Source: Tetragenococcus sp041859945 (lineage in GTDB: Bacteria > Bacillota > Bacilli > Lactobacillales > Enterococcaceae). Taken from it: 64,000 bases of DNA. Shown piece by piece: positions 1-9,754 of this stretch. The stretch's first letter is position 1, and every line of letters starts with the position of its first letter. Both the position numbers and the translations under genes were made by a program. The stretch spans positions 1 to 64,000 of the forward strand of contig JBFLGC010000007.1 of NCBI GenBank assembly GCA_041859945.1, in the 5' to 3' direction. The notes under the pieces were generated by a model. The model searched no databases and was not told the origin of the DNA. It saw only the letters and a list, made by a program, of their open reading frames with translations.

Positions 1-3000
1 CTTCATGAGAGCGTGGATTGAAATTCAGTTAATCGCTTCATACTTCCTCCACACTCCCAGTCGCTCTCTTCATGAGAGCGTGGATTGAAATGCTTTAAAA
101 GCTAACTTGTATACCATCGGCTCACGTCGCTCTCTTCATGAGAGCGTGGATTGAAATTTAAAAGATATACATAACCTTTTTCCTTATAATCGTCGCTCTC
201 TTCATGAGAGCGTGGATTGAAATTTCAACTGCCACAGAATCAATAAATTGGAAGCCCGAGTCGCTCTCTTCATGAGAGCGTGGATTGAAATTGTAGTGGA
301 TTCAATTGTAGTAGAGGACGATTCAAGTCGCTCTCTTCATGAGAGCGTGGATTGAAATGTACTTACCAATAGTTTGATGATGTACACCTACGCGGTCGCT
401 CTCTTCATGAGAGCGTGGATTGAAATAGTGCCCGCTTATTTTTAAACTGGTAGAACCTTGAGTCGCTCTCTTCATGAGAGCGTGGATTGAAATTTTAGTT
501 CACGGTACATCTTGACCAACTGGCGCCCAGTCGCTCTCTTCATGAGAGCGTGGATTGAAATGCAAAGACGGAACGCTGGTGAAAGCTAATCCACGTCGCT
601 CTCTTCATGAGAGCGTGGATTGAAATCCTAAGTTGTAAGGAATATCAGCAATCACCAGTTGTCGCTCTCTTCATGAGAGCGTGGATTGAAATAATTGTTC
701 TGTTAACATCTTGTGTTTGATCACTAGTCGCTCTCTTCATGAGAGCGTGGATTGAAATACTAACGTAATTACAGTAACAATCCCAGATAATGCGTCGCTC
801 TCTTCATGAGAGCGTGGATTGAAATGCATAAACGCCTTGGGTCGGAACTAGTATCAAGCCGTCGCTCTCTTCATGAGAGCGTGGATTGAAATTACCTGTA
901 GCAGTGGCATTAGCTGTTTCGTGGACGTCGCTCTCTTCATGAGAGCGTGGATTGAAATGCTTTTGAGATAAGCGAGGACATCATTGATGATTAGTCGCTC
1001 TCTTCATGAGAGCGTGGATTGAAATATGCAAAAGCAGGGTTAAAGCCAAAACTAACTAGAGTCGCTCTCTTCATGAGAGCGTGGATTGAAATTGAAAAGT
1101 ATCGTGCGAAATTGAAAGCTTTGGGCGGTCGCTCTCTTCATGAGAGCGTGGATTGAAATTTGCAAGCTTTGAAATTTGATAATAAAGAACCAAGTCGCTC
1201 TCTTCATGAGAGCGTGGATTGAAATAAGAATTGATTGCAGGTGATTTAAATGCTTAAAGTCGTCGCTCTCTTCATGAGAGCGTGGATTGAAATCGCTTTT
1301 AGAACTACAACTTATGCGGCTGATCGAGTCGCTCTCTTCATGAGAGCGTGGATTGAAATCAGTTGACGCCAAGTTTCGCGCCAATGCCGCTTAGGTCGCT
1401 CTCTTCATGAGAGCGTGGATTGAAATGTTTGAAACAATTGAACGTTTATCGAAGCAAGAACAGTCGCTCTCTTCATGAGAGCGTGGATTGAAATAACAAA
1501 ATGAATATTACGACTAACAAAAACCCCTAGTCGCTCTCTTCATGAGAGCGTGGATTGAAATTATCATACATATAAAATTATCCTTCCTTAATAACGTCGC
1601 TCTCTTCATGAGAGCGTGGATTGAAATAGTAAAAGTGATAAATCCTGATTCATTGTTGCTCCAGTCGCTCTCTTCATGAGAGCGTGGATTGAAATGAAAC
1701 ATTTATCAACAAATATTTATTCCCAAAAATGTCGCTCTCTTCATGAGAGCGTGGATTGAAATTTTTTGAATTATGGTAAACAAAACAATTTAACCGAGTC
1801 GCTCTCTTCATGAGAGCGTGGATTGAAATTTATGATGACAAATCGAAATGGTATAAACAATCTAGTCGCTCTCTTCATGAGAGCGTGGATTGAAATGGTT
1901 AAAAGTGACAATTGCGCATCGAATTCCGTTTGTCGCTCTCTTCATGAGAGCGTGGATTGAAATGATGCATGGTCTTTCAAACAATTGTAGATTTCTAACG
2001 TCGCTCTCTTCATGAGAGCGTGGATTGAAATATGGTATCCGTCAACGGTTCGCCATAATTTTGCACGCGTCGCTCTCTTCATGAGAGCGTGGATTGAAAT
2101 GTTCTCTACTGCTTTAGAAATTCGATTGCTACGACGTCGCTCTCTTCATGAGAGCGTGGATTGAAATTTGCCCAAAGAATCGACAACCTGCCCAAATCGG
2201 GTCGCTCTCTTCATGAGAGCGTGGATTGAAATTGATATGGACGTCGATTTCATGTTTAACGGTGATGAGTCGCTCTCTTCATGAGAGCGTGGATTGAAAT
2301 ACTGATGACAATATCAAAGAGGCTAAAGAAGCTCGGTCGCTCTCTTCATGAGAGCGTGGATTGAAATAATCAGTAAAGCATCAAGTTCCCGATTTTCCTG
2401 TTGTCGCTCTCTTCATGAGAGCGTGGATTGAAATAAGTGGGATTTTGGCGATGAAGGGTGCTCAGTTGGTCGCTCTCTTCATGAGAGCGTGGATTGAAAT
2501 GGGTAATAATGAAATGTCAATATTTAATTGTTGACGTCGCTCTCTTCATGAGAGCGTGGATTGAAATTATTATTGATTTGAAGTCTGCCTATCAAAGAGA
2601 TATGTCGCTCTCTTCATGAGAGCGTGGATTGAAATTAGATCGGGCACCTGAGATCAAAAAATGGCTTGAGTCGCTCTCTTCATGAGAGCGTGGATTGAAA
2701 TGTACAAACAAAGGTTCTACCGAAAATGATACAACCGTCGCTCTCTTCATGAGAGCGTGGATTGAAATCTGGCTGCCATCCATGCAGTTCACGGCATTGC
2801 CTATATCGTCGCTCTCTTCATGAGAGCGTGGATTGAAATATTAAACCATTCTAAGATTACCCCATTTGCAAATTGTCGCTCTCTTCATGAGAGCGTGGAT
2901 TGAAATCTGCTTACGGCTTTCTGAATCATGATAATTTAAGTCGCTCTCTTCATGAGAGCGTTGATTGAAATAGTGGACTGTTTGCGTTGGTAGCAGCACA

Positions 3001-3237
3001 TCCTAGTCGCTCTCTTCATGAGAGCGTGGATTGAAATCTTACAATAGTTATATAAGGTGGCGGGAACAATTTGTCGCTCTCTTCGTGAGAGCATGGATTG
3101 AAATTGGATTTGTCATTTCATCATCTGTCAGCTTTTGCGTCGCTCTCTTCATGAGAGCGTGGATTGAAATTTTTCATCCGTCCCTAGATTATACTAAACG
3201 TAAAGGTCGCTCTCTTCATGAGAGCGTGAATTGAAAT
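1..3237 (+). CRISPR. Type I-C-like CRISPR array, 49 repeats and 48 spacers
   Basis: A 32-bp repeat recurs every 66-69 bp, separated by unique spacers of about 33-37 bp. It starts GTCGCTCTC, has a short hairpin (GCTCTC, loop TTCAT, GAGAGC) and ends GTGGATTGAAAT. This matches the known type I-C repeat pattern. I counted 49 repeats; the first (1-24) is cut by the window edge. The GTGGATTGAAAT end gives the crRNA 3' handle, so transcription runs left to right. The leader and cas genes should lie to the left, outside the window. Repeats 45 (2940), 47 (3073) and 49 (3206) carry point changes, as expected at the leader-distal end. No cas gene is inside the window. Confidence 0.97.
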
Positions 3238-3270
3238 TTCAATGTTTCTTTACATTTTTGAGGCTTAGAT

Positions 3271-3369
3271 GCCGGGCTCTCTATAGGAATGATTATTGAA
3301 ATGAGTTTTTTAATATTGGTCAGTTAAGCTATCAACAGTCATTTTCTTCATGAAATTTTGATTGGGAAT
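3271..3369 (+). repeat. Two decayed CRISPR repeats beyond the array end
   Basis: By my count, 3271-3302 matches the 32-bp repeat at 20 of 32 positions (its last eight bases are intact), and 3338-3369 matches at 21 of 32, including CTTCATGA. Both sit in register: the gaps 3238-3270 (33 bp) and 3303-3337 (35 bp) have spacer length. They read as fossil repeats of an older, longer array. The rest of 3370-3430 shows nothing I recognise. Confidence 0.7.
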
Positions 3370-3434
3370 TACCTGAAGTAAATCTAGACTACCGTCAATA
3401 AGTAACCATTTTTTATGAAGTATACTAAAACGTG

Positions 3435-3463
3435 TTGACAGCTTCACATTTTCTCGCTATGTT
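3435..3463 (+). promoter_or_regulatory. Sigma-A promoter for the isomerase gene
   Basis: TTGACA at 3435-3440 is followed after 17 bp by TATGTT at 3458-3463. It lies about 40 bp upstream of the AGGAGG ribosome binding site (3487-3492) of the isomerase reading frame. Confidence 0.7.
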
Positions 3464-3500
3464 ACTAAGGTAGGTAAAATTATTTAGGAGGAAGTTATAC

Positions 3501-4165
3501 ATGAAAATCGCGTTAATGAATTTAGTCAAGCTGCCAAAAATCCGATCATTTTAAATGAATTGGAAAAGGTCGGGAAAAAATATGATCATGAAGTTTTTAA
3601 TGTGGCCATGGAAAAGCCCGCTGTTTCCGGAGATGTTCCGGAAGCTTACACTGAAGAAAACCCACGTTTGACTTATATCCACTTGGGGATCCAAGCGGCT
3701 TTGTTGTTGAACTCCAAAGCCGTGGACTTTGTCGTTGCAGGCTGCGGTACGGGTCAAGGAGCTCTGATGTCCTTGAATGCTTATCCTGGTGTGTATTGTG
3801 GCTATTGTATCGAACCGACCGATGCTTATTTGTTCTTACAAATCAATAATGGCAATGCTTTGTCGATCCCGTTCGCCAAAGGTTTTGGCTGGGGTGCGGA
3901 ACTAAATATCGGGACTATTTTTGATAAAGCGTTTGGTTCGCCTTCTGGTATGGGGTATCCAAAAGAAAATAAAGCTTCGCAAGTCCGCAATGCTGGCATT
4001 TTAGCTGATGTCAAAACGGCCGTCAATAAGCCCTTGTTGGAAGGCTTGGCTAAAGTCGATCCAGAATTGGTGCAAACAGCTTTGACCAAGCGATTCTTGG
4101 ACTGTTTCTATGCTGGTTGTCAAGATAATGAGATCAAAGCTTTTGTGGATGCTCATGTAAAATAA
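3501..4165 (+). pseudogene. RpiB/LacA/LacB-type sugar-phosphate isomerase, frameshifted near the start
   Basis: The protein read from about 3518 resembles the RpiB/LacA/LacB sugar-phosphate isomerase family (pentose or galactose phosphate isomerisation), with the glycine-rich FVVAGCGTGQGALMSLN loop. A good promoter and an AGGAGG site point to ATG 3501, but that frame (MKIALM...) stops at 3552-3554. From base 3518 the family-like N-terminus (EFSQAAKNPIILNELEK) continues in another frame. Restoring one ATGA tetranucleotide at 3516-3519 would join the two as MKIALMNEFSQ. So a 4-bp loss (slippage or a sequencing error) appears to break codon 7. A TTG at 3560 could start a shortened protein but has no ribosome binding site. 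The gene is single, with its own terminator. Confidence 0.7.
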
Positions 4166-4172
4166 AAGCTTT

Positions 4173-4212
4173 AAAAGAGTACGGCGTTGATCTTAGCGTC
4201 GTACTCTTTTTG
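4173..4212 (+). terminator. Rho-independent terminator after the isomerase gene
   Basis: AAGAGTACG pairs with CGTACTCTT around a short loop and is followed by a T run. Confidence 0.75.
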
Positions 4213-4313
4213 TGTACTTCAGTTAAAATGTAAGACTTTTGTAAGGATTATGAAAGGTTTATGACAGTTTTTCTTTGTAAGATGAACTCAATAAAGCAAA
4301 AAGGAGCAAAATT

Positions 4314-5234
4314 ATGGAAAATATCGTAGAAACACGAGCAGTGACCAAGATGTATGGGAGTCAACATGCTTTAGAAAATGTTTCGATCCATGTACGACAA
4401 GGTGAGATCTATGGTCTGATCGGTAAAAATGGCGCTGGGAAATCGACTCTATTCAAGTCGATCATGGGGCTAGGCCTTATCGATAGTGGCGAAGTGGCGA
4501 TTTATGGGGAAACGGATTTGGAACAATTAAAAGGAGCGCAAAAAAATATCGGCTTCATGTTTGGTTCGCAATATTTCCCTTATTTAAATGCGCATGACAA
4601 TTTGGTTTATAGTTGTAAATTGAAAGGAATCACGGATCTGAACGAAGTGGATCGTGTCTTGGAGTTGATCGAATTAAAAGGTGTTTCCAAAAAAGTCAAA
4701 TCTTTTTCAATGGGCATGAAACAACGCTTGAATATTGGAAATGCCTTACTGGGAAATCCTGATTTGATCATTATGGATGAGCCGATCAACGGGTTGGACC
4801 CGCAAGGTATCGCGAGCTTTCGGCAATTGGTGCAAAAATTGAATCAAGAACAAAATACGACTTTTATTTTATCTTCTCACATTTTAGGTGAATTGGGGCT
4901 GATCGGTACACGTTTTGGTTTCATTCATGAAGGCGAGCTTCTACAAGAAATCGATCGTAAGCAGTTATTTGACCAAACCGAAGATCAACTCGTCATTAAA
5001 GTAGATCGACCGGATCTGGCTACTTCTTTATTAGAAGAAAAAATCACGGATCTTGATTACTTTGTCAATGGGGATAAAGAAATCGTCGTGACAAAACCGA
5101 TCGAAGCGGCCGATAAAATTGCTAAAATTTTGGTAGAGGGCGGCCTTTCTTTACACAAATTGGCCCCACATCAACAAACCTTAGAAGATTACTATTTGAA
5201 TTTGATCCATCAAGGAGGAGTGTCGCATGTTTAA
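4314..5234 (+). CDS. ABC transporter ATP-binding protein, bacitracin/lantibiotic-exporter type
   Basis: This 306-residue cytoplasmic ATPase energises the permease encoded next to it. It shows Walker A GLIGKNGAGKST (near residue 40), the signature FSMGMKQRLNIG, Walker B LIIMDEPINGLDP and the switch histidine in LSSHIL. The C-terminal third is the extra domain common in BcrA-like ATPases. AGGAG (4302) precedes ATG 4314, and the stop overlaps the permease start by 8 bp, so the two form an operon. Family membership suggests export of a peptide or drug, but the substrate cannot be read from sequence. There is no two-component system beside it. Confidence 0.88.
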   Translation: MENIVETRAVTKMYGSQHALENVSIHVRQGEIYGLIGKNGAGKSTLFKSIMGLGLIDSGEVAIYGETDLEQLKGAQKNIGFMFGSQYFPYLNAHDNLVYSCKLKGITDLNEVDRVLELIELKGVSKKVKSFSMGMKQRLNIGNALLGNPDLIIMDEPINGLDPQGIASFRQLVQKLNQEQNTTFILSSHILGELGLIGTRFGFIHEGELLQEIDRKQLFDQTEDQLVIKVDRPDLATSLLEEKITDLDYFVNGDKEIVVTKPIEAADKIAKILVEGGLSLHKLAPHQQTLEDYYLNLIHQGGVSHV

Positions 5235-6078
5235 TTATATCAAAGCCGATCTTTATCGTTTGTTTCATAAGACGAGTAACCGTATTTATTGGATGGTGTT
5301 AGCTCTTGCTTTTGTGCTGATCATGGTGCTAAATAATAGTAATTTTAATGGGGATCCAACAGAAATCACAAATTTTTATTTTCTGACCGCGGGGATGTCT
5401 CTGATTACAGTGGGTTCTTTTGTGATTTGCCCACAAGTTTATTCGACGGTCTACTTAGATGATTATAGTAGCCGAAATTCGATCCGCGTCTTTAGTTCAG
5501 GTTTACGAAAAAGTGAGTATTTAGTGGCTAAAATCATCGTGACCGTGATCTACATGTTGGCTGCAATGACTTTTATGGCCTTGGCTTTTTTGGCAGGGTA
5601 TGGCCTTTTATTTTTACTTAATAAAGGGATCCCATTTTTCACTAGCCAACAGATCATTTATCTCTTGAGTCAAGTAGGCTTTTACATTTTATTTACAATC
5701 GCTTTTGCTACGGTGACGCAAATTGTGGCGATCAAAACGCAAAGTAGTACGATCCCGTTAACATTATTTATTTTATTGTCATTAGGAATGGGTGGTTCAA
5801 TCATTAATATGATCATGAAGCTTCCGATCTTGCGAAGCTTCGATATCGATCCTTACTTACTATCGACGAACACAGGGAAAATCCAAACGGTCCTGATGAA
5901 TATGAGTGGCATGACCGATGAAGGTGGATCCGTTGCTGGGGTCAGCGTTCAATTAAATTTAGCCGATCAAATCCAAAGTCTTGGCATGCGACCTTTTGTG
6001 ATCATCGGAGCCTATATCGTTCTAGCAACTTTAGTGTCTTGGGTCCTTTTGAAACGAACAGATATCAAAGAAAATTAA
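5227..6078 (+). CDS. ABC transporter permease, ABC-2 type
   Basis: This 283-residue membrane protein has a hydrophobic first segment (about residues 20-36) and several later ones (about 55-75, 105-130, 150-170, 180-200 and 255-275). That is the six-helix layout of ABC-2 permeases paired with BcrA-like ATPases. AGGAGG lies just upstream, inside the end of the ATPase gene, so translation is coupled. Together they should form an exporter in the cytoplasmic membrane. A strong terminator follows. Confidence 0.85.
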   Translation: MFNYIKADLYRLFHKTSNRIYWMVLALAFVLIMVLNNSNFNGDPTEITNFYFLTAGMSLITVGSFVICPQVYSTVYLDDYSSRNSIRVFSSGLRKSEYLVAKIIVTVIYMLAAMTFMALAFLAGYGLLFLLNKGIPFFTSQQIIYLLSQVGFYILFTIAFATVTQIVAIKTQSSTIPLTLFILLSLGMGGSIINMIMKLPILRSFDIDPYLLSTNTGKIQTVLMNMSGMTDEGGSVAGVSVQLNLADQIQSLGMRPFVIIGAYIVLATLVSWVLLKRTDIKEN

Positions 6079-6082
6079 GAAA

Positions 6083-6127
6083 ATGCTTCAGCAAAAGGGA
6101 TTGACCTTTGCTGAAGCATTTTTTGTA
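6083..6127 (+). terminator. Rho-independent terminator of the ABC exporter operon
   Basis: AATGCTTCAGCAAA pairs with TTTGCTGAAGCATT and is followed by a T run. The stretch 6128-6409 holds only AT-rich leader sequence for the next gene. Confidence 0.88.
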
Positions 6128-6409
6128 GGGCGAAAGTGACACTGATTTTAAGAAAGCATTGCTGTCCTATAGTTAGTCATTAAAAATAAGGGGGAGCTTT
6201 ATGCGGAAATAAAAAAAGTCATGATCGTAACGCTAAGTTTGTTCTTTAGTTGATCCGTGCCATCCTTTCATTTTTTTAAATGAAGAAATCGGCTCGTTTA
6301 ACGCAAAATTATTTTATTTTTTTTCTTGAGTTAAGCTTCTTTTAAGTTAATTCCTATAAACTGACTTCAGTACTTAGAAATAGTACCTAAACAAGGGGGA
6401 GGAATTGAT

Positions 6410-7642
6410 ATGTATCCATTAAAAAAAGCATTGCTGATCGCATCTATGGGCGTGGTATTGTTAGCGACTGGAGCTTGTACGAGTACCCAAGCAAGTTCGG
6501 TCAGCTCGAGCACCAGTGTTGCAGCCAGCAGTTCATCCAGTGCTAGCTCGCAATCGGAAACGACAGCTGTTTCAGCTTCGACAGCAGAAAGCACTAGTGA
6601 TAGCGATAGTATCGATTGGGATTCATTGGACACGACAAATGTTACCTTGACAGAAGATGGTTTAGCTATCACGGAAGCAGGGACCTATGTATTGACCGGT
6701 AGTACGACGGGCCAGGTCACCGTCAACACGGATGGCAATGTCCGAATCATTTTGAGTGATGCCACGATCAAAAGTAGTGAAGGAGCGGCTATCGATATTG
6801 AAAATGCCGAAATGACTGTGATCGAATTAGCAGACGGCACGACCAATACTGTAGAAGATGCCGCAACTCGTAGCGATGAAGAAATCGACGGCGCCATTTA
6901 TTCTTCTGACGATCTAGTTATTACAGGGACTGGTACGCTGAATGTCACGGCAAACTTTGCCGATGGGATCGTAGGTAAAGATGATTTGTGGATCGAAGGC
7001 GGCACGATCAATGTGACCAGTGTTGATGACGGGATCCGTGGCAAAGATTCGGTCACGATGTCAGATGGGACGGTCGTAATCGATGCCCAAGGTGATGGAA
7101 TCAAATCGAGTAACACGACCGATCTTGGCAAAGGTATCTTGACCATTACAGGTGGTGAATTGACAGTGACTTCTGGTGATGACGCGGTGAAGGCTGAACA
7201 AAAACTTTGGATCACTGGCGGTACTGTGACCGTTGAGTCTTGTGTGGAAGGTATCGAAGCACCCGTGATCATTATCGATGGTGGCGATGTTTCGATCTAT
7301 GCGACCGATGATGGCATCAATGCTTCGGCTTCAGATATTATTACTGATGGTCTAAGCTTGACGATAAATGGTGGTAACGTAACTGTCGAGACGGCCCAAG
7401 GCGATACGGACTGTTTAGATAGTAATGGCGACTTGACCATTACCGGCGGAACCGTGACTCTGACGGGACCAAACACGGTCGATTATGATGGTACTGGTAC
7501 GTTTTCTGGTGGAACATTGATCGTAAATGGCGAAACCGTGACCGAGCTTCCTGAAGATATGATGGGTGGCGGCGGTATGGGCGGTGGCGACATGGGTGGT
7601 GGCCCTGGCGGTGGCGGCATGGGCGGCGGACCTAACGGCTGA
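6410..7642 (+). CDS. Secreted beta-helical lipoprotein (DUF4353-type carbohydrate-binding domain)
   Basis: This 410-residue protein begins with a lipoprotein signal peptide ending in the lipobox LLATGAC, so it should be lipidated and anchored outside the membrane. A Ser/Thr/Ala-rich linker (residues about 25-70) follows. Then come many short repeats of the form GGTVTV, DGIKSSN and DDGIRGKD, typical of the parallel beta-helix called carbohydrate-binding domain DUF4353. The C-terminus is a Gly/Met tail (GGGMGGGDMGGG). GGGGGAGG precedes ATG 6410. In other Firmicutes this family often sits with CotH and VTC-type genes; here it stands alone between terminators. The ligand is unknown. Confidence 0.8.
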   Translation: MYPLKKALLIASMGVVLLATGACTSTQASSVSSSTSVAASSSSSASSQSETTAVSASTAESTSDSDSIDWDSLDTTNVTLTEDGLAITEAGTYVLTGSTTGQVTVNTDGNVRIILSDATIKSSEGAAIDIENAEMTVIELADGTTNTVEDAATRSDEEIDGAIYSSDDLVITGTGTLNVTANFADGIVGKDDLWIEGGTINVTSVDDGIRGKDSVTMSDGTVVIDAQGDGIKSSNTTDLGKGILTITGGELTVTSGDDAVKAEQKLWITGGTVTVESCVEGIEAPVIIIDGGDVSIYATDDGINASASDIITDGLSLTINGGNVTVETAQGDTDCLDSNGDLTITGGTVTLTGPNTVDYDGTGTFSGGTLIVNGETVTELPEDMMGGGGMGGGDMGGGPGGGGMGGGPNG

Positions 7643-7662
7643 GCTAAATTTTTGTAATAAGT

Positions 7663-7704
7663 GAAAAAATCCTGATCGAATGCCTAGGGTCAGGATTTTT
7701 TTCT
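7663..7704 (+). terminator. Rho-independent terminator after the lipoprotein gene
   Basis: AAAAATCCTGA pairs with TCAGGATTTTT around a loop and is followed by a T run. Confidence 0.82.
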
Positions 7705-7793
7705 TTTTATGAAATATTCCAAGGGTAGTTTTTTAAGAGCCAATAAAAAGATTCTCATAGAAATCATTCAGTGGTCTTTAAGCTGCATCAATA

Positions 7794-7846
7794 TGATAGA
7801 TTACCTTACATGGCTAGTTGACATTTGCTAGATCCCTTGTTATAGT
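7794..7846 (+). promoter_or_regulatory. glnRA promoter with a GlnR box
   Basis: TTGACA (7818-7823) and TATAGT (7841-7846) are 17 bp apart. Just upstream, 7794-7810 reads TGATA-N7-TTACA, one base off the GlnR/TnrA consensus TGTNA-N7-TNACA. Nitrogen-dependent autorepression of glnRA by GlnR is well established in Firmicutes. Confidence 0.8.
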
Positions 7847-7883
7847 GGGCATAGATAAGTGGTCAGGTGGAAAGGAGATCATC

Positions 7884-8261
7884 ATGCGAGAAAAAGAATT
7901 GCGGCGTTCGATGTCAGTATTTCCGATCGGGACAGTTATGAAATTGACTGACTTGACGGCTCGACAAATCCGTTATTATGAAGAACAAGGCTTGATCCAT
8001 CCGCAAAGAAGTGAGAGTAATCGACGGATGTATTCCTTAAATGACATGGATACTTTGTTAGAGATCAAAGATTATCTTTCAGATGGGTTGAACATGGCTG
8101 GTATCAAGCGTTTATATGAACTAAAGGAAGAAGAAAAACAAAATTTGCATAACAAAGCTTTGACGGACGCGGATGTACGTAGGATCTTTTACGATGAGAT
8201 GCTTTCTCAAGGTGGTTTGAATCAGCCAGATGCTTTTCAAAATCAGCGGCCAAAATTATAA
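7884..8261 (+). CDS. glnR: Glutamine synthetase repressor GlnR (MerR family)
   Basis: This 125-residue MerR-type DNA-binding protein represses glnRA when nitrogen is plentiful, acting together with glutamine synthetase. The N-terminal winged helix contains LTDLTARQIRYYEEQGLI. ATG 7884 has AAGGAG at 7871-7876 and gives the usual family length. A longer reading to 7818 would begin inside the -35 box and is rejected. glnA follows about 76 bp downstream, and a GlnR box lies over the promoter region, so autoregulation is likely. Confidence 0.95.
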   Translation: MREKELRRSMSVFPIGTVMKLTDLTARQIRYYEEQGLIHPQRSESNRRMYSLNDMDTLLEIKDYLSDGLNMAGIKRLYELKEEEKQNLHNKALTDADVRRIFYDEMLSQGGLNQPDAFQNQRPKL

Positions 8262-8337
8262 CAGTTGTAGTAAAAAAAGAGCAGTCGGAAATTTTTAGGA
8301 CGCGCTCTTATTTTGCTAGGAAAAAGGATGGGGAAAA

Positions 8338-9678
8338 ATGCCAAAAGTGAATTATACGGGAGAAGATATCAAAAAAATTATCGAGAAGGAGAACGTACGC
8401 TTTTTACGTTTAATGTTTACCGACATTTTGGGCACGATCAAAAATGTGGAAGTCCCAGTCAGCCAAATCGATAAAGTTTTGGAAAATAAAATGATGTTTG
8501 ATGGTTCGTCGATCGAAGGTTTTGTGCGAATCGAAGAAAGTGATATGTGTTTGCATCCGGATCTGTCGACCTGGATGATATTTCCTTGGGAGGCAGAACA
8601 TGGCAAGGTAGCTCGTTTGATCTGTGATATTTATAGTCCTGCTGGAAAGCCATTTCCAGGTGATCCACGGGGCAATTTGCGGCGTGTGTTAGGTCAAATG
8701 AAAGAAATGGGTTTTACTTCCTTCAATCTTGGACCTGAACCTGAATTTTTCTTATTTAAGCTCGATGAAAATGGCGAGATCACAACGGATTTAAATGACA
8801 AGGGTGGTTATTTCGACTTTGCCCCGACTGATCTTGGTGAAAATTGTCGTCGCGATATTGTTTTGGAATTGGAAAAATTAGGTTTTGAGGTAGAAGCTTC
8901 TCACCATGAAGTGGGACCGGGTCAACACGAGATCGATTTTAAATACGCTGACGCAATCGAGGCTTGTGATAATATCCAAACATTTAAATTAGTAGTCAAA
9001 ACGATTGCTAGGAAACATGGGTTGCACGCGACGTTCATGCCAAAGCCTCTGTACGGAATTGCTGGTTCAGGCATGCATTGCAACATGTCCTTATTTAAGG
9101 GTAAGGAAAATGTTTTTTATGATCCAAAAGGTGAAATGGCGTTAAGCGAAACAGCCTATCACTTTTTAGGTGGGTTGATCGAGCATGCGCGAGCTTATAC
9201 GGCCGTGTGCAATCCGATCGTCAATTCCTATAAACGGTTGGTACCGGGTTTTGAAGCGCCGGTTTACGTGGCTTGGTCGGGTCATAATCGTTCACCTCTG
9301 ATCCGAGTGCCAGAATCACGTGGGGCTTCGACACGGTTAGAATTGCGTTCGGTCGATCCGTCAGCCAATCCTTATTTGGCTCTGGCGGTTTTGTTAGCAG
9401 CCGGTCTTGATGGTATCAAAAATAAGTTGACACCACCACCTGCTGTGGATCGCAATATTTATGTGATGACCGAAGAAGAACGACATGCCGCCCAAATTTA
9501 TGACCTGCCCTCAACGATCCACAACGCTATTAAAGTGTTACGCAAAGATCAAGTAATGATCGATGCGTTGGGCGAACATATCTTTAATAACTTTGTCCAA
9601 GCGAAAAAGATGGAATGGGCCGCCTTTCGCCAAACGGTTTCCGACTGGGAACGTGATCAGTATTTAGAACTTTATTAA
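8338..9678 (+). CDS. glnA: Type I glutamine synthetase
   Basis: This 446-residue cytoplasmic enzyme makes glutamine from glutamate, ammonia and ATP. Family motifs are present: MFDGSSIEGFVRIEESDM (beta-grasp end and latch), NLGPEPEFFLF, HHEVGPGQHEIDF, the catalytic KPLYGIAGSGMHCNMSL and the NRSPLIRVP ATP loop. The length fits the GSI-alpha form of Firmicutes, which is feedback-inhibited and signals to GlnR. It is the second gene of glnR-glnA and ends at a terminator. A weak AAGAGC/GCTCTT hairpin at 8275-8312 lies between the genes and may partly attenuate. Confidence 0.97.
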   Translation: MPKVNYTGEDIKKIIEKENVRFLRLMFTDILGTIKNVEVPVSQIDKVLENKMMFDGSSIEGFVRIEESDMCLHPDLSTWMIFPWEAEHGKVARLICDIYSPAGKPFPGDPRGNLRRVLGQMKEMGFTSFNLGPEPEFFLFKLDENGEITTDLNDKGGYFDFAPTDLGENCRRDIVLELEKLGFEVEASHHEVGPGQHEIDFKYADAIEACDNIQTFKLVVKTIARKHGLHATFMPKPLYGIAGSGMHCNMSLFKGKENVFYDPKGEMALSETAYHFLGGLIEHARAYTAVCNPIVNSYKRLVPGFEAPVYVAWSGHNRSPLIRVPESRGASTRLELRSVDPSANPYLALAVLLAAGLDGIKNKLTPPPAVDRNIYVMTEEERHAAQIYDLPSTIHNAIKVLRKDQVMIDALGEHIFNNFVQAKKMEWAAFRQTVSDWERDQYLELY

Positions 9679-9685
9679 AAAGGAA

Positions 9686-9713
9686 AAAGTCCTGTGCATG
9701 CAGGGCTTTTTTG
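9686..9713 (+). terminator. Rho-independent terminator after glnA
   Basis: AAGTCCTG pairs with CAGGGCTT around TGCATG, followed by a T run. Confidence 0.85.
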
Positions 9714-9754
9714 CTAATGCTGAGAAGAATGGTCTTTTTCTCGAACTATTAAGA

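Noticed and set aside
1052..3234. Several open frames of 62-110 codons across the CRISPR array on both strands
   Set aside because: They are translations of the repeat (for example ISIHALMKRAT) with no binding sites; they arise from the array period.
7818..7883. Longer N-terminus for GlnR from TTG 7818
   Set aside because: It would start in the -35 box and adds residues not seen in the family; ATG 7884 has AAGGAG.
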